64,000 bases of DNA from Uloborus plumipes (taxonomy: Eukaryota; Arthropoda; Arachnida; Araneae; Uloboridae). The notes below the pieces were generated by a model. That model was not told where the DNA came from and ran no database searches. It saw only the letters and a list, made by a program, of their open reading frames with translations. Each line of letters begins with the position of its first letter. Within the stretch, counting starts at the first letter, position 1. The stretch spans positions 1 through 64,000 of the forward strand of contig JAXGGA010002284.1 of assembly GCA_038373865.1 (NCBI GenBank), given 5' to 3'. Of the stretch, positions 46,746 to 60,103 are shown in pieces. The position numbers were made by a program, and so were the translations under genes.

Positions 46746-47507
46746 TTTAACATGAGCGCCTACTGGGAAATTTAAATTGAATGTTGATTCTGAACTTAAA
46801 GGCGGATTTCCTTCAAACTAACTTTGTAAGAAAACGGTTTTGATAAAAAATGTATGTTAAGTACTTTTCTGAAAAATCTTCTGTGAGGACTCTGATTCCG
46901 ACTCCGACTCCGCAAACATGGCGGAAATGCAGGCTCAGAAAAAAAATGACTGACTGGGCAGACGATTTTTTGTTTATTTATTCATTTGTTTTTTTTAATT
47001 TATTATTATTTTATTATTATTTATTTTTTTGGCAGACGATATTTTTTTTGTAACAAAAATTTTTCATTCACTAGAGCATTTTATTCTTTATTTATATTTA
47101 ACAACTGGCAACGGATTAAAAGTGAAATTCGAGACATTTTATTAACGAACGAGTTTTTTTTTTCTTTCTTTGATAAAATGTGTTTTGATGTTCTTTGTAC
47201 TTTTATTTTATTTATTTTTTTTTTTTTGAAAACGATTGAGGAATTTTTCTACGGAAGAACTGTAACAGTTACATTCTTTAAAAGGTGCGACAAAACTTTA
47301 TTTACTCGTTTATTTACTTTTTACGTGTCTATTTCATCTGATGAGAGGGGTATATTTTGCTTTTAGAAATCAGCTTTAAGTGCTAAAAAGGTATGTTTGA
47401 CATAATTTTCAGTTTCAGATATTCAAGAGAATATTGATTAGATGCTAGAATGCCGATGTCGATGTACGGGAAAGTAGGCTCGTTTAGTTCTTGACAGAAC
47501 TTCTTGT

Positions 47508-48074
47508 TACATTAGCATTAATAAATATCAGGGAACTTAAAAAAAAAAAAAAAAAAAAATACGCATTTTACACAACCTGGTATTTAGTGTTACGGTTCGG
47601 AGATGGCCGCAGTCTGTGAGGAGTATCATAAATTTAATGAGGAATTAGTAACTGATTAAGTAGCAGCATTAACTGTACGCCTATTAAAAATAGCAATTTA
47701 ACTACATTGCACTTATCACACATACAATTTCTCAAAGGTATTTTTTTTGGTGACGACGCCATCACTAAAAAAAAAAAAGAGGAAAAAAAAAAGAAAAAAA
47801 TAATAATGTTTGTTTTTAAATTCCCATTGTCGAGCATGAATGCATTTCACGGGTCAGCTTGTGTATATTTTTCTCAAAGGTGTCTTTCTGCAATAATGCC
47901 ATAACTTCCCCAATAATTCATCAAAATTCATATATAAGGCATCTTTATGAAGATTGTCTTTACCTCTTTCGGCCAAAAATAAACAGGCAACTCGTATTAT
48001 GGCTGTTTTTCAGAAAAATCCATTTAATGTGATTTTGATTAATCAGTGAATGAATGATCCACAAATGTATTAGA
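47508..48074. other. Non-coding spacer
   Basis: Holds an A run of about 22 (47539-47560). No gene seen. Confidence 0.5.
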
Positions 48075-48135
48075 ATGGATCAGTTGGTTAGGACGTCGGA
48101 CAAAGCACGCGGAGATCCTGGGTTTGATTCCACCA
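48075..48135 (+). repeat. tRNA-like head (SINE or tRNA pseudogene fragment)
   Basis: GATCAGTTGGTTAGGACG is a good A-box region and GGTTTGATTCC (48121-48131) is one base off a perfect B-box. No SINE body follows; the Helentron-like copy 2 begins about 30 bp on. Confidence 0.55.
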
Positions 48136-48417
48136 CGCGTTTTGCTATTTCCAACTCATTTTTAGCCTACTTTCCCGCTAAAAATAAAAGAAAGACGAAA
48201 AAAGTATTAAAAGTGGCTTAATGCATCTAAAAAATATCGCCAAGTCCAAAAAATATCGTCAAGTAAAAAAAATATCGCCAAGTCCAAAAAATATCGCCAA
48301 GTTAAAAAAATTTAAAAGGTAAAATGAATATCGAAAAATTAAAAATTTGAAAGTAGGGTATTGAGATGGGGAATTTGTGTGTCGGTCGTCGGTCTGTCGT
48401 CGTCGGTCTGTCTGTCC

Positions 48418-49420
48418 CCCCCTAATAACTTTTGAATGAACATTCCGATTTGGACAAACTTTTTTTTGTTGGAAAGATCTCGGCGAGTACAGCTCATTCC
48501 CATATTTGATTTTTCGATTTGAACAATTTTTGGTTCAACTTTGAACCGTTCAAACAACCTGTCCTGCGATGCTAACTTTTGAGTGAACAGTCCGATTTGA
48601 ACAAACTTTTTTTTGTTCGAAAGATCTTTTCAAGGATACTTCATTCCCGTATCTACATTTTCGATTTGAACAATTTTTCGTTCAACATTGAACCGTTCAA
48701 ACAAGCTGTCACCCCTAATAACTTTTGAATGAACAGTCCGATTTAAACAAGCTTTTTTTTTGTTCGAAGCATCTCGGCAAGGATACTTTATTACCGTATT
48801 TAAATTTTCAATTTGAACATTTTTGGTTCAACATTGAACCGTTTAAGCAACCTTTCTCCACCTAATAACTTTTGAGTGAACCGTCCGAATGGAATAAACT
48901 TTTTTTGTTGGAAAGATCTCGGCGAGTACAGCTCATTCCCATATTTGATTTTTCGATTTGAACAATTTTTGGTTCAACTTTGAACCGCTCAAACAACCTG
49001 TCCCTTTTGAGTGAAAAATCCGATTTGAACAAACTTTTTTTTGTTCGAAAGATCTTATCAAGGATATTTCATTCCGTATTTACATTTCCGATTTGAACAA
49101 TTTTTCGTTCAACATTGAACCGCTCAATCAAGCTGTCACCCCTAATAACTTTTGAGTGAACAGTCCGATTTAAATAAACTTTTTTTTTGTTCGAAGGATC
49201 TCAGCAAGGATACTTCATTACCGTACTTAAATTTTCCATTTGAGCATTTTTTCGTTCAACATTGAACCGTTCAAGCAACCTTTCCCCACCTAATAACTTT
49301 TGAGTGAACCGTCCGAATGGAATAAACTTTTTTTTGTTTGTAAGATCTCGGAGAGGCTCCTCATTCCCATATTTCGCTTTTTGATTTGAACCATTTTTCG
49401 TTCAATATTGAACCGTTCAG
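48418..49420 (+). repeat. Seven tandem units of about 145 bp
   Basis: Same unit as in copy 1. Units from about 48905 repeat the order of those from 48470, so a block of three or so units was duplicated together. Confidence 0.85.
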
Positions 49421-49792
49421 AAAAAAAATTAACATTAGCGCTACGGGAATTTAAGTTGAATGTTGATCCTGAACTTAAAGTCGGATTTCCTTCAAACTAA
49501 CTTTGTAAGAAAATGGTTTTGATAAATAATGTTTGTAAAGTACTTTTCTGAATAATCTTCTGTGAGGACTCTGATTCCGACTCCGACTCCGCAAACATGG
49601 CGGAAATGCAGGCTCAGAAAAAAAAAGACTGACTCTGCAGACGATTTTTTGTTTATTTATTCAATTGTTTTATTTTATTTGTTATTATTTTTTTTTTCTT
49701 GGCAGACGATTTTTTTGTAACAAAAATGTTTCATTCACGAGAACATTTTATTCTTTATATGTATTTAACAACTGCAACGGATTAAAAGTGAA

Positions 49793-50542
49793 GGCTGCGT
49801 TCAGAGTATTCGCCCGGGCCGCCCGGGCGTTTAAGCCGTGACGTCATAAATAACTTCCCGGGCCGAGCCCGGGAAGTTGTGGTCTGGACAGCACTTGTGC
49901 CATTCGGGAAGAAACAACATGGCGGACACAACAGCAGAGAGTAACACGGCGGTCAATGCAGGAACAATCCTGCATTTGCTCCTATATTTTGGCCCAAAAT
50001 GATACCATTCTTAACCTTGGCGACAATTATTGTTCATCTACCGCCATGGTTGAGCGTGGGATCGAAATGACTTATCGAATTTAATGAGAAATATGTTATT
50101 TTAAGTGAAGGAATTTACGATGAAATAGGCCTAACAGTAAGTAAAGAATTTCATCGATCTCGCTTATCTGACAGGATTGTTCCTGCAATGACCGATTCTC
50201 AAGGAAATATATCATTTCAGATTCATCACAGCAAATAGCGTGCGTATTTTTGACCATTGTGTGTGTATTTTCAAGATTTTGTTTTAGTCACTCTTCGTAA
50301 ATCCTAGCAGACGAAAGAGCAATAAATTTCAGCCAATGAGCATCATCCTTTGCTAAGCGCCCAAACACGTGACCTATCTGCCCAGCTAAATTTCCTGGGC
50401 TGCTTGTGCTTGAGCCCGGGAAGCTCGGGCGTCTACTCTGGACAGCATTTGGGAAGTTCGGGCGTTCCAAATGGCAGCTCTGAACGCTTTGGGAAGAACC
50501 CGGGCTTCCCAGGAAGCTCGGGCGCGTACTCTGAACGCGCCC
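49793..50542. mobile_element. Harbinger-like GC-rich MITE, 750 bp
   Basis: Inverted ends GGCTGCGTTCAGAGTA (left) and TACTCTGAACGCGCCC (right), flanked by GAA (49790-49792, 50543-50545). Helentron-like copy 1 has the uninterrupted AAAAGTGAAATTCGAGA at about 47120, giving the exact empty site. GG-starting ends with a 3-bp duplication suit PIF/Harbinger. The interior is rich in CCCGGG and CCCGAGC. It contains coding-like frames but none I recognise. Confidence 0.8.
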
Positions 50543-50961
50543 GAAATTCGAGATATTTTATTGACGGACGAGTTTTTTCTTTCATTTTGTTGTATTTCAT
50601 TGATACAAATTTGTTTTGCAGATGACTCTTTGTACTTTTATTTTTTTATTCTATTTTTTTATTTTATTTTTATTATTTTTGAAAGCGATGAGGAATTTTC
50701 TACTGTGAAGAACTATAACAGTTACATTCTTTAAAAGGTGCGATACAACTTTATTTATCTCGTTAATTTACTTTTTACGTGTCTATTTCATCTGATGAGA
50801 GGGGTAATTTTGCTTTTCGAAATCAGATCTTAGTGCTAACAGAGGTATGTTTGACATAATTTTCAGTCTCAGATAATCAAGAGAATAATGATCAGATGCG
50901 AGAATGCCGATGTCGATGTACGGGAAAGTAGGCTAGTTTAGTTCTTGACAGAACTTCTTGT

Positions 50962-51246
50962 TTTCTCTTGGGTTAATTTCCATACAAATTTATAGGAATA
51001 AATAATCGAAACTTATAGTGGGATTTTGAACCACAGTTGTATTGTTGCATTAAAAATAGAAAAGAAAACGCTTTTTTAGCATGGTAAATCGCAATCATAT
51101 AAAAAAATAATAAAAAAGATTTTTCTTTTTATTTGTTAATTTTTCTGTTGCCCCTTCCCCCAACACAAAAATCGTGCTTTCTCAGTGCTTCGTAAAACTA
51201 AAAAAGTGTGGCATCACATTACTTTCTTTAACCCCACCCCCCCGGC

Positions 51247-51296
<50 letters not shown>

Positions 51297-51904
51297 AAGA
51301 AAAAACAAGCAATTCAGATTATGATTGTTTTTCGAAAAACTATTGCTAAAAGAATCGGATTTTTGAATTGCTGCTTTCAAACTCGAATGCTTAGTATGGA
51401 TCAGTTTGTCAAGGCATATTGTCCAACCTATTTAAAATGAATATACTGGGTCGGTTGAGACTCATTTTGTTAAATTTTAATTCTAAAAATTCTAATGTTT
51501 GACATTGACTCTTTTCACAAATAAGTACAACCGTAAAAGTAAACGAAATATTTAAAAGTTTTTCCCTTTTTTTTCAACAAAATAAAATCTAATGCAGATT
51601 AAAAGCAGTTTATTCATGTCCTTTACCATTGAGTTAGATAAACTTCAAGTTCAGACACTGATTACTCTGTTATTGAATCAAACCTTGACGAACTAAAACC
51701 AACTTCGAGAAAGTTCAGGATCTTCAAAGAATAAAACCTCGCCGGATGCACTTTTAGTTTTTCGTTTCTAACTTCTATAGATAATTATTTGAACTTTCGC
51801 TAGAAATCTTCTGAAAGAATGTTGGGAACAGTTAAGCAGTAAAGGCTATATTCATGCTATTGCTAAAATGAAGAAGAAGAAAAATATATAAACTGTATAT
51901 ATAT
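50962..51904. other. Non-coding stretch with a long poly(A) run
   Basis: About 47 consecutive A at 51248-51294, preceded by a C-rich stretch. No retroposed gene body was recognised upstream. Nothing else seen. Confidence 0.55.
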
Positions 51905-52011
51905 AACTTGATAATACATTTAAAACTTGAATAATGAAAGAAAAAATTAAGATTCAAAGTGGGTGGTGAAAATAAAAAATTGAAAGAACTAGTTCAAGTT
52001 TAATCAGGAGC

Positions 52012-53574
<1,563 letters not shown>

Positions 53575-53736
53575 TATATATACACACACGTGTGTATATA
53601 TATATTACAATTTATTAAAATTGCTTAAGCTAATGCTCCTGATTGAACTTGAACTAGTTCTTTCAAATTTTTATTTTCACCGACCATTTTGAAGCTTAAT
53701 TTTTTCTTTCTTTATTCAAGTTTTAAAAGTATTGTC

Positions 53737-53945
53737 AAGTCCGGCTTCCACCATACACACATGCCATATGGACCCGTTTACAGAATAGGCAATCATTCAC
53801 AGCACAACAACACATTCACTCACAGCAAGCACAAGGTCAGACAAGAGAAAGTACGTCCATGCACGAGCCCGGGCTCTAAACCGGAACTTCCCCATCCTCA
53901 GTCAGACGTCCTTGAACATTAGACATGGTAGCCAGCAGTTATTAT
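53737..53945 (-). mobile_element. tRNA-derived SINE, family 1, minus strand
   Basis: Reverse-complemented, GTGCATGGACGTACTTTCTC, then GTGAATGTGTTGTTGTG, then CCATATGGCATGTGTGTA and GTGGAAGCCGGACTT follow the order of the copy at 6636. The head is diverged (GTTTAGAGCCCGG at the B-box position). It abuts the outer edge of the right foldback arm. Confidence 0.8.
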
Positions 53946-54236
53946 CAATAACGAATATTTAAATAATTTGAATTTACAAAGAACGCCGCTTTATACGATC
54001 ACGGTTAATGTTATCAGTCATTTAATATTATCAGAATCACCATGTCTAGTCCGGTTGTGTTTAAGTGCATTAAAAGACCATCGTTTTTCGTAATCAAAAC
54101 AAGTTTAATGTTATCAATTTAAGAATATTTTCCACAATGAGCTACTCAATCCCCACCCCCCCAAAAAAAGCCCCTGTTTCTGTTTTTAAGATGTTTTCTG
54201 TAATTCGATCAGAAAAACGTATTTCTCCCCCCATGT
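53946..54236. other. Non-coding spacer
   Basis: No feature seen. Confidence 0.5.
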
Positions 54237-54784
54237 CCCCCTTTACACTAGGACCTGCTTTCGGGCGTCGGATGGCGGACATGTGAAGTCACACGCCTGA
54301 TGAAAATCTTATTTACACGACTCCGGAAAGTAGACTGCGGCAGACAACGTATGTCAAAATCGTAACCGTTGGCAATTGGCGGGTCGCTTTAGGCTTCCAC
54401 TTTCGCTTTCTCGTCGTCTGCATTTCGTCTTTGTGTTATCTAGTTATTTCGTTTTGTTGTGTTCACATGTTCTCTTCGCCATTTAGCTGCCATCGTATTC
54501 GTAAATTTCGGAAGATTTCACGCGCGTAAGAGAAAATTATGGCGACAACACACACTACACACAAGAAATAAGATGGACGCACTGGCAAAGTTTGTTGTTG
54601 TTGTTATAGCATGTGATATCAACAGCCAATCACCGTTCCTCAGACTTCAATTTTCGGACTTCGAGTTGTCGACGGCGGACAACTCACGCCTGCCAGAGTC
54701 AGGCAGGTTTTTCAGTCGCCGAAACTGGTTTTCGCGCTTGAAATGACGTCACATGTCCGACAGCAGTCCTCGTGTAAAGGGGAA
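54237..54784. mobile_element. CpG-rich MITE with CCCCTTTACAC ends
   Basis: CCCCTTTACACTAGGACCTG at the left and the inverse of CCCCTTTACACGAGGACTGC at the right, followed inward by GGACATGTGAAGTCA / TGACGTCACATGTCC, 50 bp of inverted similarity in all. About 548 bp, much richer in CG than its surroundings. The ends suggest Harbinger or a related group; no duplication fixed. A 95-codon frame inside is probably incidental. Confidence 0.7.
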
Positions 54785-57060
54785 CTATGTGATCTATGAA
54801 TTAACAGAACCATGAAGACATATAGACAGGAAATGCTTTCAAGAGTCCTTGAAAATATGGAGGGCTCAAAATCTTAGTGTAAATGTCTTAGCCATTAAAA
54901 CAAAGATTCAGAAGCCATGGTAGCTACATTCATTTCATACCAAAAACATATGAATTAAAATTATCAGCAGAAATCACCATTAAACTTTTATCATTTATTA
55001 CAGTCAATCGGTTATTGATATCAAATCATTTGCGTCCACATGTGATCACATTAAGCGGCGTCCACTGTATTTAGATTTTATTTTTTCCTAGTACCCAATC
55101 AATTTTTCAAATATTGCAAAAGCCCAAAAAATAATTTATAGCTTTATTAACTTTTTTATGTTTCGCTAAAACCAAGTTGATAGTAGGGATTCAATTGAAT
55201 TGTAATACGGAGCAGGTGCTTTTGATATTTGCGGTTGCGTAGTGACAAGTACAATAGTAAAATTTAGTTGTAATTGACCAGATATGCAAATTTTGAGACT
55301 TTTTGACGTCATACTTGCACGTGACTGTTCCTTGCCGCTTTCACTCTCATTTACGACACAGGAAGTCTAAAGTGATGTGTAGTCATTTTTTGAGATGTAT
55401 GGTCTACGTGTTTGCGTTTAAAACTTTGGTTGAAGTATTAAGTTTTTTAATTTGAGAATACAGGAGTACATTTGTCTCAAGGTATTTTGTGAGATTTATC
55501 TAATAGGCTTTACTAGCAAGAATTAAAAAGTGTAATTTTTAATGATTGGGTGCTTATTTTGTGGTAAGTAAAAAAATTCTCGAACGAAATTGTTGTATTA
55601 AATATAAACTTAAGTACAAATTTAACCAGAAATTCTATAGAAGTTCTTTAAATTTGCGCTCAACGTGTGTACCTAACGGCCATGTTAATGCGATATGTAG
55701 CAAAAAGTCTCCCCCTTAACATTAGAGTTTAAACTGGATGTCAACAAATAATTTCCGTGTTAAGTTACCATTAAACTGGTGTATAAATAAGAGGAGAGTA
55801 CTAAAATGCAATATTAAACAAATAAGTGGCTGTTTTAATGGGTGGTTGCTGTGCTTAAATAGTGCTTTTAATAGTTGAATGTTTAATTCAAAAATGATTC
55901 GTAATGATTCTCGCATAGCTAGTTGTGCGAAGCAGTTTGTTTTAAATGAGAATTTTATAATAAAATAAACAAAAGTTAAATTTACGGCATATGGCATATT
56001 TTAGACTATTACAGTTCTGTAATATTATGGCAGATTTAAAATTAGATATTCAAACTGTACTCTAAATTTGCTTAGGTAGAGTAAGGAGCTTTTAAAATAG
56101 TTCATAGAAAGTCTAAACGAGGATCTCCTGTATTTACTTACGACAGTTGTCAAATTTACTTAACTGTTGTATAGTTTACCAGAGAACATTGAAATTCCAT
56201 CAAAATTTGCTTAAATAAGGTTGTTTAAAGTTGTTTGAATTATGCGCGAGGTGCCTAATAATTTGCAATCTATTGCAAAGAATTGTTCACAGAATGAAAT
56301 GAGTAATGAGAAAATTTCATTTGTATTGGCAAATTGGAATTTAGTAACCTAAACATAAGTTATAGTCAAGTTTACGGCACATGTTAAGTGTAAGAAATTT
56401 TTAGTCTTGGAACTTCGTTGCATTTTAAAAGTTTGTTTTGAAACTTTGTCCACAACTGATCTGAAGTGCTGGTGCAAATTCTATAACTATCATGTCTTGG
56501 TAGTGTGTTGAAACAGGTTTTTTCTGATTCTTCCAGTAAATTTTTAGGTATATTTTTATTAACAATAGAAAGCAGAAAGAAATAAGTAAAAGCGAAGATG
56601 TAGGATGAACTATTGTAAGTGTATTAAATTTTCCTTTAGTCTTTGTCGATATGTAAACGCATATTAAATTTTCGTAAATGATAGCTGTAATTGCTGTGAA
56701 GATGGAATTAATACTCAATCTAAATGCTAATTTATTTAATAACAAAATGACATTTTAAGCGTTTTAATCTTTCAAATAAGAGGCAATGTATTAAAACTAA
56801 AATCTAAATATCGTTTCTATTTTTGAAGAATTTTGTTCTCAAATTAAGACCTTCAATACTTGAAACTAGAAAATGTGAGGGAAATCAATATTAAAATGTT
56901 TTGTTTCAAATTGAACAATGTCGGTTTATCCTTCCGAAAATAATGAAATTATCAATTAAAATGAAGTTTAATTGATCTGCAGATTGAGCAGTTAACAGCA
57001 TGGTTTGTCAAATTCTGATTTCAGGAAATAAATTAATCTCTTTTTTATTGCCGCATTGTT
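54785..57060. other. Non-coding stretch, nothing recognised
   Basis: Low in recognisable repeats. A short GC-richer patch with TTTTGACGTCATACTTGCAC at 55300-55320 could be chance or a regulatory site; I cannot support either. Frames at 55722-55997 and 56425-56745 (minus) have chance-like composition. Confidence 0.4.
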
Positions 57061-57064
57061 ATAC

Positions 57065-58005
57065 GGGCGATTCTCTGTAAACTGGTAATTCGCTGTCCGG
57101 ACCGAGTATTTTAAAAATAATAAAGTGTAATAAAGTAATTATTGCTCTTAATGCAAGTAAAGCATTAATACTTTGTGGCCCAATTGTATTTGGAGCGGTA
57201 AGTATTTAATTTTTTTTCTATAAATTATCGAAGCACCAAAAAAAAAAGTCCCCTGGCTGTCCCAATCCCATAGTCTAACTGTTAAAGATAGTATTTCAAA
57301 AAACCTATTAACACTACATATATTTGGCAATTAATATTTAAAAATAGAATAATGAAGCTATATTTTCCCTATGAAATAAGGTATAATTATGTATTTCTAA
57401 AACTTAAAATTGTCATGTAAATTCTGTCCGGAGTTTTTTCAAACAGTCCCCTGCATCAAATTCAAACCTGTTTTACGAAAAATCTCTAACTTTTGAAAAT
57501 TCTTTTTGGCATGAAGTTTAAAGTAATCAGTGTGAATTTGCCGAAATCGCCAAGAACGGTGTTGAAACGCTACTTAGCTTAGTTTGAGAGTCACATTTGT
57601 GATGAAAGTATGCATCAGGGTCGTTACGAAAACAGTCCTCTGGGAAGTGATTTCATTAATGTCAATTAATTTAATTATAAAACATTTTTGTTATTATGTC
57701 TACAATTTGTGCCTCAATTTATAGGTAGTCTCGTAATTAATTATGTTCCATTAGTTTTGCAGATATTACGCAACAAAGAGCAAAAACACAGTCACCTGGC
57801 ACAGTCCCCTGCCTAGTTATACTAGGCGGGTGACTTACCCCCTATCATAATTTATCAGAAAAACACAAACTTCAATTGGCCCTCTTTCAAACCAAAGTAA
57901 TAGATTCATTTTCTGAGCAATAGTATTATTATTATACGAACATTTCAAAAAACCGTGCCCGGACAGATTTCATGTGAAAAATGACGAGTTTACAGAGAAT
58001 CGCCC
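57065..58005. mobile_element. 941-bp DNA element with 4-bp ATAC duplication
   Basis: GGGCGATTCTCTGTAAACT at 57065 and its exact inverse AGTTTACAGAGAATCGCCC to 58005 (the inverse differs by at most one base), flanked by ATAC at 57061-57064 and 58006-58009. Inside, TGTCCGGA-like pieces follow each end and AGTCCCCTG recurs at 57247, 57446 and 57805. No transposase. Confidence 0.8.
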
Positions 58006-58267
58006 ATACATAAATGTTAAGTCTTACGCGATTTCTCAAATAAAGTTGATTTAAGATTTTTTTCTCTAGGATAGTTTTTGCTGCATATGCTTAATATGTC
58101 ATATAATTAAAATTTTTGTTGTAAGTATGTCTATTTGCTTTTAGGAGTTGAGCTTAAAGCTGAGTTTGTTTTAGCTTATAACTGAGCAAGAATTTTAGCT
58201 TGTTATTAAATCTAACTTTTCTATAAGTTAGATAAAGATAATCAAGATAAAAGTTTACCTCTACAAT
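58006..58267. other. Non-coding spacer
   Basis: No feature seen. Confidence 0.4.
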
Positions 58268-58866
58268 CAGTAGTTTACCTAAGGGGTCTAGCGCCCTAGG
58301 AGAGCTTGAGAATTTGCGCCCCTTTCCCCAGCTGAACCTTCCCTATTGGAGACCACTGACTTCATAAGTTTCCTTATTTGGTAAATTTTGATTCGGCAAA
58401 TTTAGACACTGTTGCAAGTTTGATATTGTTTCTTTCCAAAATGTTTTCAATGATGCCTTATTTTCGTTCTTAAATATATGCATATTAGATATTATGCATT
58501 TAATGTGATTGCTCGTATTTTACCATTTGGTAAAATTAAAATTTCATTCGGCAATTTGAGAATTTTCCCATTTTCCAACAATTTTAGTTCCGGTGCCCCT
58601 GCCTTTCCTAATTTTATATAAATTCAATAAAACCAATAACACTTGCAGTTCGTGACTAAATGTAATGGTTTTTTGAGAACTAAAAACTATTTTATTTCCC
58701 CTATAGCTTTTATTGTGAAATTTTTAAAATTTTTTATGCTAATGTTTTTTTTTCAATAATAGTTTTGTCTTTAATGTTCTGTTTTCTCAATCGGTATAAA
58801 TGCCGTCTTCGTGGCTGGTGTGCCCCTAGCAAGAGCTACTTCTGCCAACCGCCAAGTACACCACTG
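58268..58866. mobile_element. Possible decayed hAT-like element
   Basis: CAGTAGTTTACCTAAGGGG at the left and CCGCCAAGTACACCACTG at the right look like diverged inverted ends of the CAGTGGTGTAC type common in hAT elements. No convincing 8-bp duplication. GC-richer scraps with GTGCCCCT lie inside. Confidence 0.35.
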
Positions 58867-59279
58867 ACCAAAATCTACCGAGGATAATTTCTTTTTCACT
58901 GTCTAGTGTGAAGACTAAATGGCATACAGTTTATTTGAAAATCAAAATTTACTAGGCTTAATTTTGACCCTATAGTCAATAGCAACAGTAAGATCTTGAT
59001 TTAATGTTTCCGAAAATGCGAAATTCCCAATTATTTAAGGGCAGAAACATTAATTTATTTTTATATTTGACTCACTTTGGCTCTAACGCTTAAAACCATT
59101 ATTTCAGTTTTTTTGTATTTTGTTGTCGGGTCCATTCCAAGTGAAATCAACAAGCCTCAAAACTTGACCATCACCAATTTCAAAAAAAAAAAAAATCATA
59201 GGGTTGAATACGTCTATAAAGTGATACAAAAAAAATGATTTATAAAATTTTTTTCAGCTGTTAGTTTTTTGTGGGGGAC
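58867..59279. other. Non-coding spacer before the palindrome
   Basis: Contains GGGTCCATTCCAAGTGAAAT near 59130, possibly the true outer end of the palindromic element. Confidence 0.4.
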
Positions 59280-60103
59280 TCCTTAAAAAAAACTCGAAAA
59301 ATGGCAAAAAGTCGAATTTTGGTACACACAGATTCAATTTTCTCAGCTTCTATTGCAGCTGAAGTCTTTTGTTATATGTCATTTTAAAGCTTTTTAAACA
59401 AGCTTTCATATGATATACGATTTGACAAGTTTTCGTGATGTTAAAATTTCAATGTCACCGAAAGCATTATTTGACCTTGAATATCTCAGTGTTTTTTAAA
59501 AATCCGAAAAAAAAAAATATATTACTTCCCAATGTAGTGTATATGTGTTAAACATTTCAGAATGGGACAGCAATGGGATCTGGATGAAAAGGGACAGACT
59601 TTTTACACTATTACCACTTTATTGCAATGCCATGGCTCCTGGAGATATATAATACAGAAATATTGCAAACTGTGAAATGCTAGTTATAAGTGATGGTTGT
59701 TATAAGTGACAGCATTTCAGTTTGCAATATTTATGTATTATATATTTCCAGGAGTCATGACATTGCAATAAAGTGGTAATAGTGTAAAAAGTCTGTCCCT
59801 TTTCATCCAGATCCCATTGCTGTCCCATTCTGAAATTTTTACCCCATACACTACATTGGGAAGTAATATTTTTTCATATTTTTTAAAAATGCACTTTTTG
59901 AGATATTCAAGGTCAAATAATGCTTTCGGTGACCTTGAAACAATAACATCACAACTTTCTTTACCAAGTCATATATCATATGAAAGCTTATTTAAAGAGC
60001 TTTAAAATGACATAACAAGACTTTAGCTGCAATAGAAGCTGAGAAAATTGAATCTTTGTGTGTACCAAAATTCGACTTTTTGCCATTTTTAGAGTTTTTT
60101 AGG
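59280..60103. repeat. Long palindrome, arms about 400 bp, 29-bp loop
   Basis: Left arm 59280-59681 and right arm 59711-60103 are inverted copies, about 90 percent alike by eye. Paired markers include AATGGCAAAAAGTCGAATTT (59299) with its complement near 60068, and GGATCTGGATGAAAAGGGAC (59577) with its complement near 59795. The loop holds GTTATAAGTGA twice. Any transcript crossing it would fold into a long double-stranded hairpin. No coding. Confidence 0.9.

Larger units (their letters stand above)
45894..47507 (+). mobile_element. Helentron/DINE-1-like non-autonomous element, copy 1
   Basis: AGCCTACTTTCCCG at the 5' end and its exact inverse CGGGAAAGTAGGCT near the 3' end (47467-47480). Beyond the latter, both copies share a further 25 bp with a hairpin AGTTCT-TGAC-AGAACT and then CTTCTTG. 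Inside: repeats of AAATATCGCCAAGT, a GTCGGTCT microsatellite, and four 145-bp tandem units. Subterminal inverted repeats, an internal tandem core, a 3' hairpin and no target duplication match Helentron-associated elements (HINEs, e.g. DINE-1). 1614 bp, no Rep/helicase. Confidence 0.65.
48164..50961 (+). mobile_element. Helentron/DINE-1-like non-autonomous element, copy 2
   Basis: Same ends, hairpin and core as copy 1. It is 2798 bp against 1614: three extra 145-bp units (about 435 bp) plus a 750-bp insertion with 3-bp duplication account for the whole difference. Orientation is the same as copy 1, and the two lie 0.66 kb apart. Confidence 0.65.

Noticed and set aside
48075..48135. Functional tRNA gene
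   Set aside because: A- and B-box-like motifs are present but no acceptor-stem pairing or full cloverleaf could be drawn.
51248..51294. Poly(A) tail of a retroposed gene
   Set aside because: No recognisable gene body upstream and no flanking direct repeats.
54459..54746. 95-codon frame as a gene
   Set aside because: Lies wholly inside the CpG-rich MITE and matches no family.
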